A stretch of 64,000 nt of DNA, from contig NZ_VSMC01000004.1 of NCBI RefSeq assembly GCF_008728965.1, positions 1 through 64,000 of the forward strand, written 5' to 3'. The notes under the pieces are model-generated. The model was not told the DNA's origin. It made no database searches and saw only the letters and a list, made by a program, of their open reading frames with translations. The position numbers and the translations under genes are program-made. This DNA comes from Heminiphilus faecis (GTDB taxonomy: Bacteria; Bacteroidota; Bacteroidia; Bacteroidales; Muribaculaceae). This document shows positions 1 through 8,065 of this stretch, one piece after another; positions within the stretch are counted from its first letter, which is position 1; each line of letters begins with the position of its first letter.

Positions 1-69
1 CGTTCTCAAATGAGAGGCGTTCGCGACCGAGATTTCTTTATCTTCCGACTTGTCAAACTATACGCCTGA
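1..69 (+). pseudogene. transposase C-terminal remnant, copy 1 (cut by window edge)
   Basis: Reading from base 1 in frame 1 gives a 22-residue tail containing RGVRDRDFFIFRLVKLYA, followed by a TGA stop at 67-69. It matches, position by position, the end of the second transposase remnant just downstream (RGVSDIKFFMFRLATLYS). This is the C-terminal end of the DDE-type ISL3-like transposases (often labelled ISAon1 family in Bacteroidales). The body of the gene lies left of the window, so I cannot tell whether this copy is intact. Confidence 0.7.
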
Positions 70-124
70 ATTTTTAACATTATCCTCGATGCATTTTAAC
101 ATATGCACCGGTATTTCGGCTTGA

Positions 125-457
125 GCCCTATTTAGCAAATTCCCTGACTTGGAGAAAGCCTACGGTCTGTTTCTGAAACTTGTGGATATATTCAACCGTA
201 AAACCTCCCCGGGCGTGGCAAGGCTCAGTCTGGCAAGATGGTACAACGACGTAGAGGCTTTCGGTAACAACGAGTTCAACAAAGTACTGGAAACTTTCGA
301 GAACCACAACGCGACAATAATCAACTATTTCCAAGACAGACTGACAAACGCCTCGGCCGAATCATTCAACGCAAAGATAAAAGCATTCCGTACCCAATTC
401 AGGGGAGTCAGTGACATTAAATTCTTCATGTTCAGACTGGCCACATTATACTCTTGA
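125..457 (+). pseudogene. ISL3/ISAon1-like transposase, N-terminally truncated remnant, copy 2
   Basis: An open frame from just after a TGA at 122-124 to a TGA at 455-457 encodes about 110 residues of the C-terminal part of a DDE transposase. The segment NASAESFNAKIKAFRTQFRG is the family's hallmark helix with the last catalytic Glu. Intact members are several times longer, and no start codon or N-terminal domain is present, so this is a decayed insertion sequence. The only in-frame start is a TTG at 149, which I do not believe is used. It follows copy 1 in the same orientation within 60 bases, and the two proteins differ enough to be separate, diverged insertions rather than a fresh duplication. 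Confidence 0.75.
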
Positions 458-550
458 CATCTTACCACCCACCGGGAAAATCCGCTGACCCTTTATTACC
501 ATGCGCCGTTTTGCGGTGGACTCCTGACTCCAATGTTGAGGTTGGAGTGG

Positions 551-583
551 ATATGAAAAGAGGCCGACTGATGTCGACCTCTT
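551..583 (-). terminator. rho-independent terminator of tRNA-Met
   Basis: On the minus strand an 11-bp stem (558-568 with 573-583, one mismatch, four-base loop) is followed by a short T-rich run. It begins 7 bases after the tRNA 3' end, so it should end the tRNA transcript. Confidence 0.75.
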
Positions 584-589
584 GAGATG

Positions 590-663
590 TAGCGGGATCG
601 AGAATTGAACTCGAGACCTCCGGGTTATGAATCCGACGCTCTAACCAACTGAGCTATCCCGCC
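590..663 (-). tRNA. tRNA-Met (CAT anticodon)
   Basis: The minus strand folds as a 74-nt cloverleaf. The 5' acceptor strand GGCGGGA (663-657) pairs with TCCCGCT (597-591). A D-arm GCTC...GAGC, an anticodon loop TTCATAA reading CAT, and a T-arm with GTTCAATTC follow. The 3' CCA is not encoded. Elongator rather than initiator Met is favoured by the ordinary G:U first pair and by a D-arm like that of elongator tRNA-Met, but a CAT anticodon can also mark tRNA-Ile2 (lysidine-modified). The TilS gene for that modification is elsewhere in this window, so the identity is likely but not certain. Confidence 0.92.
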
Positions 664-741
664 ATTACCGTTTTGCGAGTGCAAAGTTAATAGGAATATT
701 TTAATTTTGCAACACTTTGTGCATGTATTTTTGAATTAAAT

Positions 742-2403
742 TTAAAAAAAGATGAGTATCAGCAGTTGCGCGATAACTACGCGGCAGAACATAGAGAGTG
801 GATAGACTGTAGCGTAACTCACTGCGGCGTTGTCGCTCGGCAGAGTGTCGTTGACATAGTTTAGAGCCATCGGGTTGGCCATGCTGCCGCACAGCATGCC
901 GCATGCCGATCCGAAATCAAGACGAGAACAGTATACGGCTATGAGGGCCATGATTATGACCGGTATTATGGTTATAGAGAAGCCTATGGCGATCCATAAC
1001 AGGCCTGCGGAGTGAAACAGGGTGTCCATAAAGTGTGCTCCGGCTTCAAGTCCGAGACAAGCCAGATAAAGAGACAGGCCCATGCCTCGGAGCATCAGAT
1101 TGGCGCTGCGTGTGGTGTAGGTGATGAGATGAAATTGTGGCCCAAAACGTCCTATCAGTATGCCTATTATGATTGGTCCTCCTGCGAGACCGAGTTTTAT
1201 AGGCGTACTTATTCCGGGGATGGCTATGGGTATTGAACCGAGGATAAGTCCCAGTACGATACCAATGAAGATGGCTCCGAGATTGGGGTCCTTCAGAGTT
1301 ATAGAGGCATTGCCGAGTACTTTCTCCACGTTTTCGATGGCCTTGGCTTCACCGACAACGGTAAGCCTGTCGCCAAGTTGCAGTACAAGGCTCGGTGTGG
1401 CGAGCAGTTGCACTCCGCTTCGCAATACGCGGCTTATGTTTATGCCGTAGCTGTTGCGCAGACGTAACGATCCGAGACGTTTGCCGTTTATTTCGGGACG
1501 ACTGATGATAATGTGTCTGGATATTAGCTGACTATCTATGGTGTTCCAGTCAATGTCGTCTTTGTTCCAGTTCTGGGCTTCTTGCTCGCCGAACAGTATG
1601 GTGAGTTTTGCTTCATCTTTTTCAGTGGTTACCACAAGCAGCCGATCGTCCTTTTCAAGATGAGTCTCCGGACCCGGAATTGAGACTGTGCCGTTGCGCC
1701 ACACGCGCGATATAACGAACTTTGACGGTGACATTGACGCAAGTTCTTTTATAGTCATATTATATATGCCCGGATTGTGAACCTGATATGCCGCTATGTA
1801 TGTGCTGTTGCCGTCATCCTGTTCGTGATCGAGAAGCTGCTCGGGTCTGATAAAGAGTTTTCTTACCAAGATGATGGCCAATATCACCCCGACCACTCCG
1901 AGAGGGTAGGTGACTGCGCAACTTAGCGCCGCGCCGTTGGCCGATACTCCGATTTGTTCAAGAGCCTGTTGAGCCGCTCCGAGAGCAGGGGTATTGGTTG
2001 TAGCTCCACAAAGTATGCCTACCATGTCGCTCATCGGTATGCCGCCCAAGGTACTGACCAGTATCGTCATAAAAGTACCAATAAGTATCACGCCCAGTCC
2101 GAGCAGATTCAACGTTATGCCTCCCTTGCGAAAGGAACTGAAAAAGCCGGGACCGACTTTCAGTCCCAACTCATACACAAAAAGCACGAGTCCGAAGCTT
2201 TCGGCATAGTGCAGCATGCCCGGATCGATGGACAGGCCGATATGTCCTGCCATAATGCCGGCGAAAAACACAAATGTCACACCTAGTGAGATGCCAAAAA
2301 CTTTTATCTTACCTAATGCAAGACCGGTAGCGATGATTATGGCGATGACTATTACCGCCTGCACCGCCGAATGCTGATATAGTATGACGTCAATCCATTC
2401 CAT
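742..2403 (-). CDS. AspT/YidE/YbjL-type antiporter with paired TrkA-C domains
   Basis: A 553-residue inner-membrane transporter. Two hydrophobic blocks (about residues 12-185 and 375-553) flank a soluble middle with two RCK/TrkA-C-like domains (about 205-285 and 290-370). Each membrane half carries the duplicated signature around GATTNTPALGAAQQ (about 133-146) and GSMANPMALNYV near the C-terminus, typical of the aspartate:alanine exchanger family (TIGR01625-type duplication). Substrate is unknown; dicarboxylates or amino acids are family guesses. The ATG lies four bases after a TAATTTTG box, so the mRNA may be leaderless. It is divergent from the glycosyltransferase gene. Confidence 0.9.
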   Translation of the reverse strand: MEWIDVILYQHSAVQAVIVIAIIIATGLALGKIKVFGISLGVTFVFFAGIMAGHIGLSIDPGMLHYAESFGLVLFVYELGLKVGPGFFSSFRKGGITLNLLGLGVILIGTFMTILVSTLGGIPMSDMVGILCGATTNTPALGAAQQALEQIGVSANGAALSCAVTYPLGVVGVILAIILVRKLFIRPEQLLDHEQDDGNSTYIAAYQVHNPGIYNMTIKELASMSPSKFVISRVWRNGTVSIPGPETHLEKDDRLLVVTTEKDEAKLTILFGEQEAQNWNKDDIDWNTIDSQLISRHIIISRPEINGKRLGSLRLRNSYGINISRVLRSGVQLLATPSLVLQLGDRLTVVGEAKAIENVEKVLGNASITLKDPNLGAIFIGIVLGLILGSIPIAIPGISTPIKLGLAGGPIIIGILIGRFGPQFHLITYTTRSANLMLRGMGLSLYLACLGLEAGAHFMDTLFHSAGLLWIAIGFSITIIPVIIMALIAVYCSRLDFGSACGMLCGSMANPMALNYVNDTLPSDNAAVSYATVYPLSMFCRVVIAQLLILIFF

Positions 2404-2407
2404 GCGA

Positions 2408-2415
2408 CAAAATTA
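2408..2415 (-). promoter_or_regulatory. -7 box for the YidE-like gene
   Basis: TAATTTTG on the minus strand fits the Bacteroidota TAnnTTTG box. Only four bases separate its final G from the ATG at 2403, placing the expected start of transcription at or next to the start codon. No clear TTTG lies 19-21 bases upstream. Confidence 0.5.
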
Positions 2416-2475
2416 CAAAAAATAACCACCCTCTAAATATAAAGTAGTAAATTTTCATGTGTTAATATAAATCAG

Positions 2476-2483
2476 TACCTTTG
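2476..2483 (+). promoter_or_regulatory. -7 box for the glycosyltransferase operon
   Basis: TACCTTTG matches TAnnTTTG and ends at 2483. This argues against the longest possible reading frame (GTG at 2483) and supports the ATG at 2513, giving a leader of about 25 nt. Confidence 0.6.
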
Positions 2484-2512
2484 TGGCCGTTCAACGCTAT
2501 TTTCGCGCGCTG

Positions 2513-3688
2513 ATGAACAGGACAGACAATAAGATATACGGTTTATTCAACGATAGTTTTCCTCCGGTGCTTGACGGAGTGACTCTTACGGTACAGAATT
2601 ACGTGCATTGGCTTTCCATAATGGGCTACCGTACGTGTGTTGTGACGCCATGGAATCCCGTTACTCCGTCTCATGAAGGATTTGATCTGTATCGTTATTT
2701 TTCTCTTTCTATTGCTTCGCGGAAGCCATACAGGTATGGTTATCCAAAGGTTGATCCGTTTATATGGCATAAAATGCGTACTGTACCGTTTGCGCTTGTG
2801 CATTCGCACTGTCCGTTTTCGTCGGGCCGTCTTGCGTTATATGCCGCCCGTAAACAGAGAGTGCCGCTTGTAGCTACATTTCACTCAAAATACCGTACCG
2901 ATCTGGAACACTCGTTGCCTTCATGGATGGTGTCGCGAATAATGAAGCGTGTCATGAATTTCTTTAACTCTGCCGACGAGGTATGGATACCGCAGGCGAG
3001 GGTCGAGGACACTGTCAGGGAATACGGTTATAAAGGGCGTCTTACTGTTGTTGAAAACGGTATTGATCTTGAAATGGAGAATTTTGATGCGATACTTGAT
3101 TTCAAGCATGGCTCGCGTGAAAGGCTCGGTGTGGCTCCCGGAGAAATGATGCTTCTGTTTGTCGGCCAACATATACGGGAAAAGGGAGTTGAACTCATAA
3201 TACAAGCCATGGACAGACTTCGTGACTTGCCGGTAAGAATGTCGTTTATCGGTACCGGATATGCCGTAGATGACATGAACCGGCTTATAAAACGGTTTGG
3301 CCTTGAAGGAAGAGTAACTTTGCACGGTGTCATCAGCGACAGAGAACTGCTGAAATGTTATTATGCCGCCGCTGACCTGTTTTTGTTTCCGTCGATGTAT
3401 GATAATGCACCGCTGGTTGTGCGCGAAGCCGCTATGATGGGTACTCCGTCAGTCATACTGAAAGGCTCCACTGCGTCGGAGGTTATTGTTGACGGTGTTA
3501 ACGGCTTCTTGGCTGATCAGACGCCTGACAGTTACGCCGATACGGTAAGACGCCTTTATAAGGCTCCCGAGTCTGTGACAGCGGCGGCTAAAGGTGCATC
3601 TTCTTCGCTCACGCGATCGTGGAGAGAGGTCATGGATGAGGTCGTATTAAGATATAAGGAGATTATAGAGCGATATGGGCGCAGCTGA
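2513..3688 (+). CDS. glycosyltransferase family 4 (GT-B fold)
   Basis: A 391-residue GT4 enzyme. The N-terminal acceptor half has FNDSFPPVLDGVT and an HSHCPFSSG loop. The C-terminal nucleotide-sugar half has the LLFVGQHIREKG strand-loop, LHGVISDRELLKCY, and the donor-binding EX7E-type motif within REAAMMGTPSVILKG followed by ASEVIVDGVNGF. It probably transfers a hexose to a lipid or glycan acceptor in envelope synthesis. The start was set at the ATG 2513 because a promoter box overlaps the upstream GTG. Its end overlaps or nearly abuts the next gene, a flippase-like protein, followed by kdsB, so a glycolipid role is inferred; exact donor and acceptor cannot be read. Confidence 0.88.
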   Translation: MNRTDNKIYGLFNDSFPPVLDGVTLTVQNYVHWLSIMGYRTCVVTPWNPVTPSHEGFDLYRYFSLSIASRKPYRYGYPKVDPFIWHKMRTVPFALVHSHCPFSSGRLALYAARKQRVPLVATFHSKYRTDLEHSLPSWMVSRIMKRVMNFFNSADEVWIPQARVEDTVREYGYKGRLTVVENGIDLEMENFDAILDFKHGSRERLGVAPGEMMLLFVGQHIREKGVELIIQAMDRLRDLPVRMSFIGTGYAVDDMNRLIKRFGLEGRVTLHGVISDRELLKCYYAAADLFLFPSMYDNAPLVVREAAMMGTPSVILKGSTASEVIVDGVNGFLADQTPDSYADTVRRLYKAPESVTAAAKGASSSLTRSWREVMDEVVLRYKEIIERYGRS

Positions 3689-3700
3689 CAACAATACTAC

Positions 3701-3706
3701 AGGAGG
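3701..3706 (+). promoter_or_regulatory. Shine-Dalgarno AGGAGG deciding the flippase start
   Basis: AGGAGG lies 7 bases before the ATG at 3714, an ideal spacing. Such strong sites are rare in Bacteroidota and rare in this window. It favours 3714 over the ATG at 3675, which would overlap the preceding gene by 14 bases and add 13 residues of low-complexity sequence. Confidence 0.55.
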
Positions 3707-3713
3707 AAACGAT

Positions 3714-4778
3714 ATGTCCAAGCCGGCTAAATTCGGTATGTGGCGTGTGTTTGTGCCGGTGATAATCGGGCTGTGTGTAGTGGCATGGCTTTTCAAAGGA
3801 GAATTTAATCCGGATGTATGGTCCATGATACACTTTGATACCCGTGTCGTGTTATGTATAGTGCTTGCATGGATATTCATGGCCGGACGTGATTTCGGAC
3901 TTACTTGGCGGTTTCGGGCGTTGACCGACAGGCAGCTCACATGGTGGCAGGCTGTTCGGGTCAACTTTATGTGTGAGTTTACCTCTGCTATAACCCCTTC
4001 GGCGGTCGGTGGATCTTCATTGGGCATGGTGTTCATGCACCATGAAGGCATTGATCTCGGAAGGGCTACCACACTTATGCTCACTACACTTTTTCTTGAC
4101 GAGTTGTTTTTTGTCGTCGCTTGTCCGATAGTCGTGGCTGTAATACCGTATGATATGCTGTTTGGTTTTGGCGGGTCATCATTTGTCATCGGCCTCAAGC
4201 TGGTGTTCTGGATTGTTTACGCAGCCATATTTTTATGGACACTTGTGCTTTTTACAGGCATATTGGTCTGGCCATACGGAATGAAGAGATGTCTCGTATG
4301 GATATTTAAATTCCGTCCGTTGCGTCGATGGCAATCTGCTGTAATGGCTCTCGGGGACAACATGGTGGCCACATCAAAGGATCTGCGTACGCGATCGGTC
4401 AGATGGTGGTTTGATGCCTTTGCCGCTACCGCTCTCACTTGGTCGTCGCGCTATCTTGTCGTAAATGCTCTGTTTTGGGGATTTGTGCCCGGTGCCGACC
4501 AGCTGGTTGTGTTCGGTCGCCAGTTTGTAGTATGGGTGGTGCTTATGGTTAGTCCTACCCCCGGAGGAAGTGGAGTTAGCGAATGGCTGTTTACCGAATA
4601 TTACGGCGATTTGTTACATAACACGAGTATAGCGCTTGTCATAGCACTTTTCTGGCGTATAATAACATATTATGTATACCTTGTAGTGGGTGTGTTTCTT
4701 GCACCGTCCATGTTTCGTGCGCCAAAGAAATCGACTGTTAATAAAGAAAATAATAAAAACAATAACGATATAAAATGA
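3714..4778 (+). CDS. lysylphosphatidylglycerol synthase TM-like flippase family protein (UPF0104)
   Basis: A polytopic membrane protein of 354 residues from the SD-supported ATG (367 from the ATG at 3675). It has about eight hydrophobic helices and the family motifs EFTSAITPSAVGGSSLG in the first third and SPTPGGSGVSE in the last third, matching the membrane domain of MprF/AglD-type proteins (PF03706). Members move or help assemble lipid-linked amino acids or sugars; which one cannot be told here. It ends in ATGA shared with kdsB and follows a GT4 gene, so it probably handles the product of that glycosyltransferase. The C-terminus is short, basic and Asn-rich. Confidence 0.85.
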   Translation: MSKPAKFGMWRVFVPVIIGLCVVAWLFKGEFNPDVWSMIHFDTRVVLCIVLAWIFMAGRDFGLTWRFRALTDRQLTWWQAVRVNFMCEFTSAITPSAVGGSSLGMVFMHHEGIDLGRATTLMLTTLFLDELFFVVACPIVVAVIPYDMLFGFGGSSFVIGLKLVFWIVYAAIFLWTLVLFTGILVWPYGMKRCLVWIFKFRPLRRWQSAVMALGDNMVATSKDLRTRSVRWWFDAFAATALTWSSRYLVVNALFWGFVPGADQLVVFGRQFVVWVVLMVSPTPGGSGVSEWLFTEYYGDLLHNTSIALVIALFWRIITYYVYLVVGVFLAPSMFRAPKKSTVNKENNKNNNDIK

Positions 4779-5536
4779 AATTCATAGGTATAATTCCTGC
4801 CCGGTACGCATCTTCGCGTTTCCCCGGCAAGCCTCTTGCCGACATATGCGGCAAAACCATGATTGAACGGGTATATGTTCAGGCATCGAAGGAACTCGAC
4901 GAAGTGTATGTGGCTACCGATGACAACCGTATAGCTGACGCTGTGGCTGCTTTTGGCGGAAAAGCTGTAATGACTTCGACCGAACATCGGAGCGGTACCG
5001 ACCGTTGCTATGAGGCTTACCGCAATATAGGGAGCGATGCAGATGTGGTAATAAACATACAGGGCGACGAGCCTTTTATAGACCCGTCGCAGATATCGGT
5101 TCTGAAAGGCTGTTTTGATGACGAGTCAACCGAGTTGGCTACTTTGGTGAGGAGTTTTGACCCCTCGCGCGGTTTTGATGCACTGTTTGACTCCAATACT
5201 CCTAAAGTAGTCATTGACAACAATATGCATGCTCTATATTTCAGCCGCTCGATTATACCGTATGTGCGCAATCATGAATGGAAAGAGTGGCCCGATAAAG
5301 CTGTGTTTTATACTCATGTGGGGATGTATGCCTACCGTATAGACACTTTGGCAAAAATAACCTCACTTCCGCAGAGTTCGCTCGAGATTGCCGAGTCACT
5401 TGAGCAGCTTCGCTGGCTGCAAAACGGGTTAAAGATAAAAGTGGGCATAACGGATTGTCCTACAATCGGTATAGATACCCCTGCCGATCTTGAGGAAGCG
5501 ATAAAGTTGTGCCGTACATTAAATACAGATTTATGA
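4775..5536 (+). CDS. kdsB: 3-deoxy-manno-octulosonate cytidylyltransferase
   Basis: 253 residues, normal length for KdsB. The enzyme activates Kdo with CTP to CMP-Kdo for the lipid A inner core, in the cytoplasm. Motifs: IPARYASSRFPGKPLADICG at the N-terminus (nucleotide-binding loop), HRSGTDR, INIQGDEPFI and the C-terminal IDTPADLEEA. The start codon overlaps the stop of the flippase gene (ATGA), and its own stop overlaps the next start in the same way, so the genes are translationally coupled. Confidence 0.97.
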   Translation: MKFIGIIPARYASSRFPGKPLADICGKTMIERVYVQASKELDEVYVATDDNRIADAVAAFGGKAVMTSTEHRSGTDRCYEAYRNIGSDADVVINIQGDEPFIDPSQISVLKGCFDDESTELATLVRSFDPSRGFDALFDSNTPKVVIDNNMHALYFSRSIIPYVRNHEWKEWPDKAVFYTHVGMYAYRIDTLAKITSLPQSSLEIAESLEQLRWLQNGLKIKVGITDCPTIGIDTPADLEEAIKLCRTLNTDL

Positions 5537-6843
5537 TTGCAGTTCCTGACAGGACTACACCTCCTCCGGTAAGTGATTTCAGCCGACTTGTCATGCCGCC
5601 GTTACGCCATATAACTCTTGGCAACGGTCTGCCGCTGCATGTCATTGATCAGGCTTCGCAGGAAGTATGTTGTCTGACATGTGTATGGCGAGGAGGACTT
5701 GCCGAGGCGCCGTCGCGTACAGTAGCGCAGCTTATGCTGAATCTGTTGCGTGAGGGAACGCGCGGCCACACCGGTGAGATTATAGCGGACAGGCTTGAGT
5801 TTAACGGGGCGCGTCTTATGACTTCTGTAGATTCGCATTATTCGGTTGTAAAACTGTATATGCTTAATTCAAAGGCGGCCGACGTTGTGCCTCTGCTTCC
5901 GGAACTTTTCCTTGAGCCGGTCTTTCCTGATACTGCGTTCAATACATGGCAGGAGAAACTCGCACGCAACTTTGAGATTTCGGCAGAGAAGGTCGAGTTT
6001 CAGGCTTCATGGGCCGGGAACCGGCTTATGATGGGCGAAGACCATCCGCTGGCCCGTGTTATGACAGCATCTGATATACGTGCGCTTTCGGCAGATGATG
6101 TAAAGCAGTGGCATGCACGTTCTTTCATCCCGGCTGTCGATGATGCTGGTGACAGTTCACTGTCGTTGTACCTTTCGGGCTGTGTCACTCCCGCACTTGT
6201 CAAAATGATAGACGACACTTTGGGGAAGATGCCTGTTGTGAAGTCGGTGCTGCAGCCGTTGGAAATAGTGCCTTTTGTGGCGTCACCGGGTGTTAAAAAG
6301 CATATTGATGTTCAGGATGCCATGCAGAGTGCGGTACGTATGTATATGCCGGGACTGTCACGAAGTCATCCCGACTATATAAAGTTGCGGTTGCTGACAG
6401 TAGCGCTCGGCGGGTATTTCGGAAGCCGTCTGATGAGCAACATTCGTGAAGATAAAGGCTATACCTACGGCATAGGCTCTTATTTGCTCGGTTATCCCGA
6501 GGGAAGCATTCTCGGTATCAGCTCCTCTACTGACAATGCGTTTGTGGAGCCGCTTATTGACGAAGCCGTGAGAGAACTCGACCGATTGTCGTCAGGTGAC
6601 TTTACTGATGACGAGATGTCGAGGTTGAGGCGTTATGCCATGTCTACGCTGGCGTCTTCACTTGACTCGACATTTGAAATCATGGACTACCATATTGACA
6701 GTAAGATAGCCTTTCTTCCTGAAGATTATTTTGAACGTCAGGTTGACGAGACTATGTCGCTGACCTCCGATGAACTCGTAAGGGTTGCCCGGGAGCATCT
6801 GTCAGTCGGCGACCTTACCGTTGTCGTGGCCGGCGGAAAATAA
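5533..6843 (+). CDS. M16-family (insulinase-like) protein lacking the zinc motif
   Basis: 436 residues with two M16 domains. The N-terminal half keeps the fold (LRHITLGNGLPLHVI, VWRGGLAEAP) but, where active enzymes carry HxxEH, this protein reads LMLNLL, so no zinc site is visible. The C-terminal half has the usual GYFGSRLMSNIREDKGYTYG segment. Such proteins often act as the non-catalytic partner of an active M16 subunit, like the alpha/beta pairs of mitochondrial processing peptidase; no partner is in this window. There is no signal peptide. I chose ATG 5533 because it forms ATGA with the kdsB stop; an upstream ATG at 5509 would overlap kdsB by 28 bases. Confidence 0.85.
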   Translation: MIAVPDRTTPPPVSDFSRLVMPPLRHITLGNGLPLHVIDQASQEVCCLTCVWRGGLAEAPSRTVAQLMLNLLREGTRGHTGEIIADRLEFNGARLMTSVDSHYSVVKLYMLNSKAADVVPLLPELFLEPVFPDTAFNTWQEKLARNFEISAEKVEFQASWAGNRLMMGEDHPLARVMTASDIRALSADDVKQWHARSFIPAVDDAGDSSLSLYLSGCVTPALVKMIDDTLGKMPVVKSVLQPLEIVPFVASPGVKKHIDVQDAMQSAVRMYMPGLSRSHPDYIKLRLLTVALGGYFGSRLMSNIREDKGYTYGIGSYLLGYPEGSILGISSSTDNAFVEPLIDEAVRELDRLSSGDFTDDEMSRLRRYAMSTLASSLDSTFEIMDYHIDSKIAFLPEDYFERQVDETMSLTSDELVRVAREHLSVGDLTVVVAGGK

Positions 6844-6899
6844 ATGCCGTATGAGCTACGATATTTGCAGCCTTGTTTTTATAGTTGTATGGAATTTGG

Positions 6900-6907
6900 T
6901 AACTTTG
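6900..6907 (+). promoter_or_regulatory. -7 box for tgt
   Basis: TAACTTTG, a full TAnnTTTG match, ends 9 bases before the tgt ATG, giving a very short leader of about 5 nt. A TTG at 6873 is a few bases too far upstream for ideal spacing. Confidence 0.55.
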
Positions 6908-6916
6908 TAGCTGATT

Positions 6917-8047
6917 ATGGATTTTAAACTACAAGCGACCGATAAATCAAGCGGAGCCCGCGCGGGACTGATCACTACCGACCATGGTGTGATCGAGACC
7001 CCTATATTCATGCCTGTAGGTACGGCAGGTACAGTCAAGGCTGTTCACCAGCATGAGTTGACAGATGACATAAACGCTCAGATAATACTCGGCAATACAT
7101 ATCATTTGTATTTAAGACCCGGTACCGATATTCTTAAGGCTGCCGGTGGCCTGCATAAATTCAATGGTTGGGAAAAGCCGATATTGACCGACAGCGGCGG
7201 TTTTCAAGTGTTCTCTCTTTCGGCTAACCGTAAGCTAAAGGAGGAGGGTGCATATTTCCGCAGTCACATAGACGGCTCAAAACACTTGTTTACTCCTGAA
7301 AATGTAGTCGACATACAACGTGTGATAGGTGCCGATATAATGATGGCTCTTGATGAATGTCCGTCGGGTACTGCCGATTATGATTATGCGAAAAAATCGC
7401 TCGGTCTTACGCTTCGTTGGCTTCAGCGCGGTTGGGACAGATATAAGTCGACCGAGGGATTGTACGGACACAGTCAAGCTTATTTCCCGATAGTTCAGGG
7501 GTGTACTTATCCTGACCTGCGCAGAGAATCGGCGAAATTTGTAGCTGATCTTGGCGCTGACGGAAATGCCATAGGCGGATTGGCTGTAGGTGAACCCGCC
7601 GAAGTGATGTATGATATGATAGAGGTGGTAAACGACATACTGCCTGTTGACAAGCCTCGCTATCTTATGGGAGTTGGCACTCCCGCCAATATCCTTGAGG
7701 CGATAGAGCGTGGGGTCGATATGATGGATTGTGTGATGCCTACTCGTAACGGACGCAACGGCATGCTGTTTACCGCTCACGGTATCATGAACATGCGCAA
7801 TAAGAAATGGGCCGACGACTTTTCTCCTCTTCAGGAAGATGGACCGAGCTATGTGGACCGCTTTTATTCGAAGGCCTATGTAAGGCATCTGTTTGCCTCG
7901 CAGGAGATACTCGGCATGCAGATAGCGTCAATACACAATCTCGCATTTTATTTGTGGCTCGTAAAAGAAGCGCGCAGACACATACTTGCAGGCGACTTCA
8001 AGCCATGGAAAGATGAAATGGTCAAACGGGTCACACAGCGACTGTGA
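6917..8047 (+). CDS. tgt: queuine/preQ1 tRNA-ribosyltransferase, zinc cysteines replaced
   Basis: 376 residues. Exchanges guanine-34 for preQ1 in GUN-anticodon tRNAs. The TIM-barrel active site is intact: TDSGGFQVFSL with general base Asp92, GGLAVGEP, and the nucleophile in DCVMPTRNGRNG (Asp271). The bacterial zinc site normally has CxCxxC plus a later His. Gapless alignment around FSPL...YSKAYVRHL puts Gly309, Ser311 and Asp314 at the three cysteine positions, while His340 (SIHNLAFYL) remains. I believe related Bacteroidota enzymes share this, but cannot check. It is followed 18 bases later by the LptF/G gene. Confidence 0.95.
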   Translation: MDFKLQATDKSSGARAGLITTDHGVIETPIFMPVGTAGTVKAVHQHELTDDINAQIILGNTYHLYLRPGTDILKAAGGLHKFNGWEKPILTDSGGFQVFSLSANRKLKEEGAYFRSHIDGSKHLFTPENVVDIQRVIGADIMMALDECPSGTADYDYAKKSLGLTLRWLQRGWDRYKSTEGLYGHSQAYFPIVQGCTYPDLRRESAKFVADLGADGNAIGGLAVGEPAEVMYDMIEVVNDILPVDKPRYLMGVGTPANILEAIERGVDMMDCVMPTRNGRNGMLFTAHGIMNMRNKKWADDFSPLQEDGPSYVDRFYSKAYVRHLFASQEILGMQIASIHNLAFYLWLVKEARRHILAGDFKPWKDEMVKRVTQRL

Positions 8048-8065
8048 CATATAACGACATCGGAC

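Noticed and set aside
527-548. ACTCCAA...TTGGAGT hairpin downstream of the transposase remnant
   Set aside because: Seven-base arms without a T run; it may be part of an IS end but I cannot match it to an inverted repeat at the other end.
590-663. tRNA-Met as an integration site with a duplicated 3' end
   Set aside because: I found no second copy of the tRNA 3' segment in the window and no integrase, only unrelated transposase remnants.
7277-7888. 203-residue minus-strand frame inside tgt
   Set aside because: Shadow of tgt, whose catalytic motifs are on the plus strand; the frame shows no recognisable fold.
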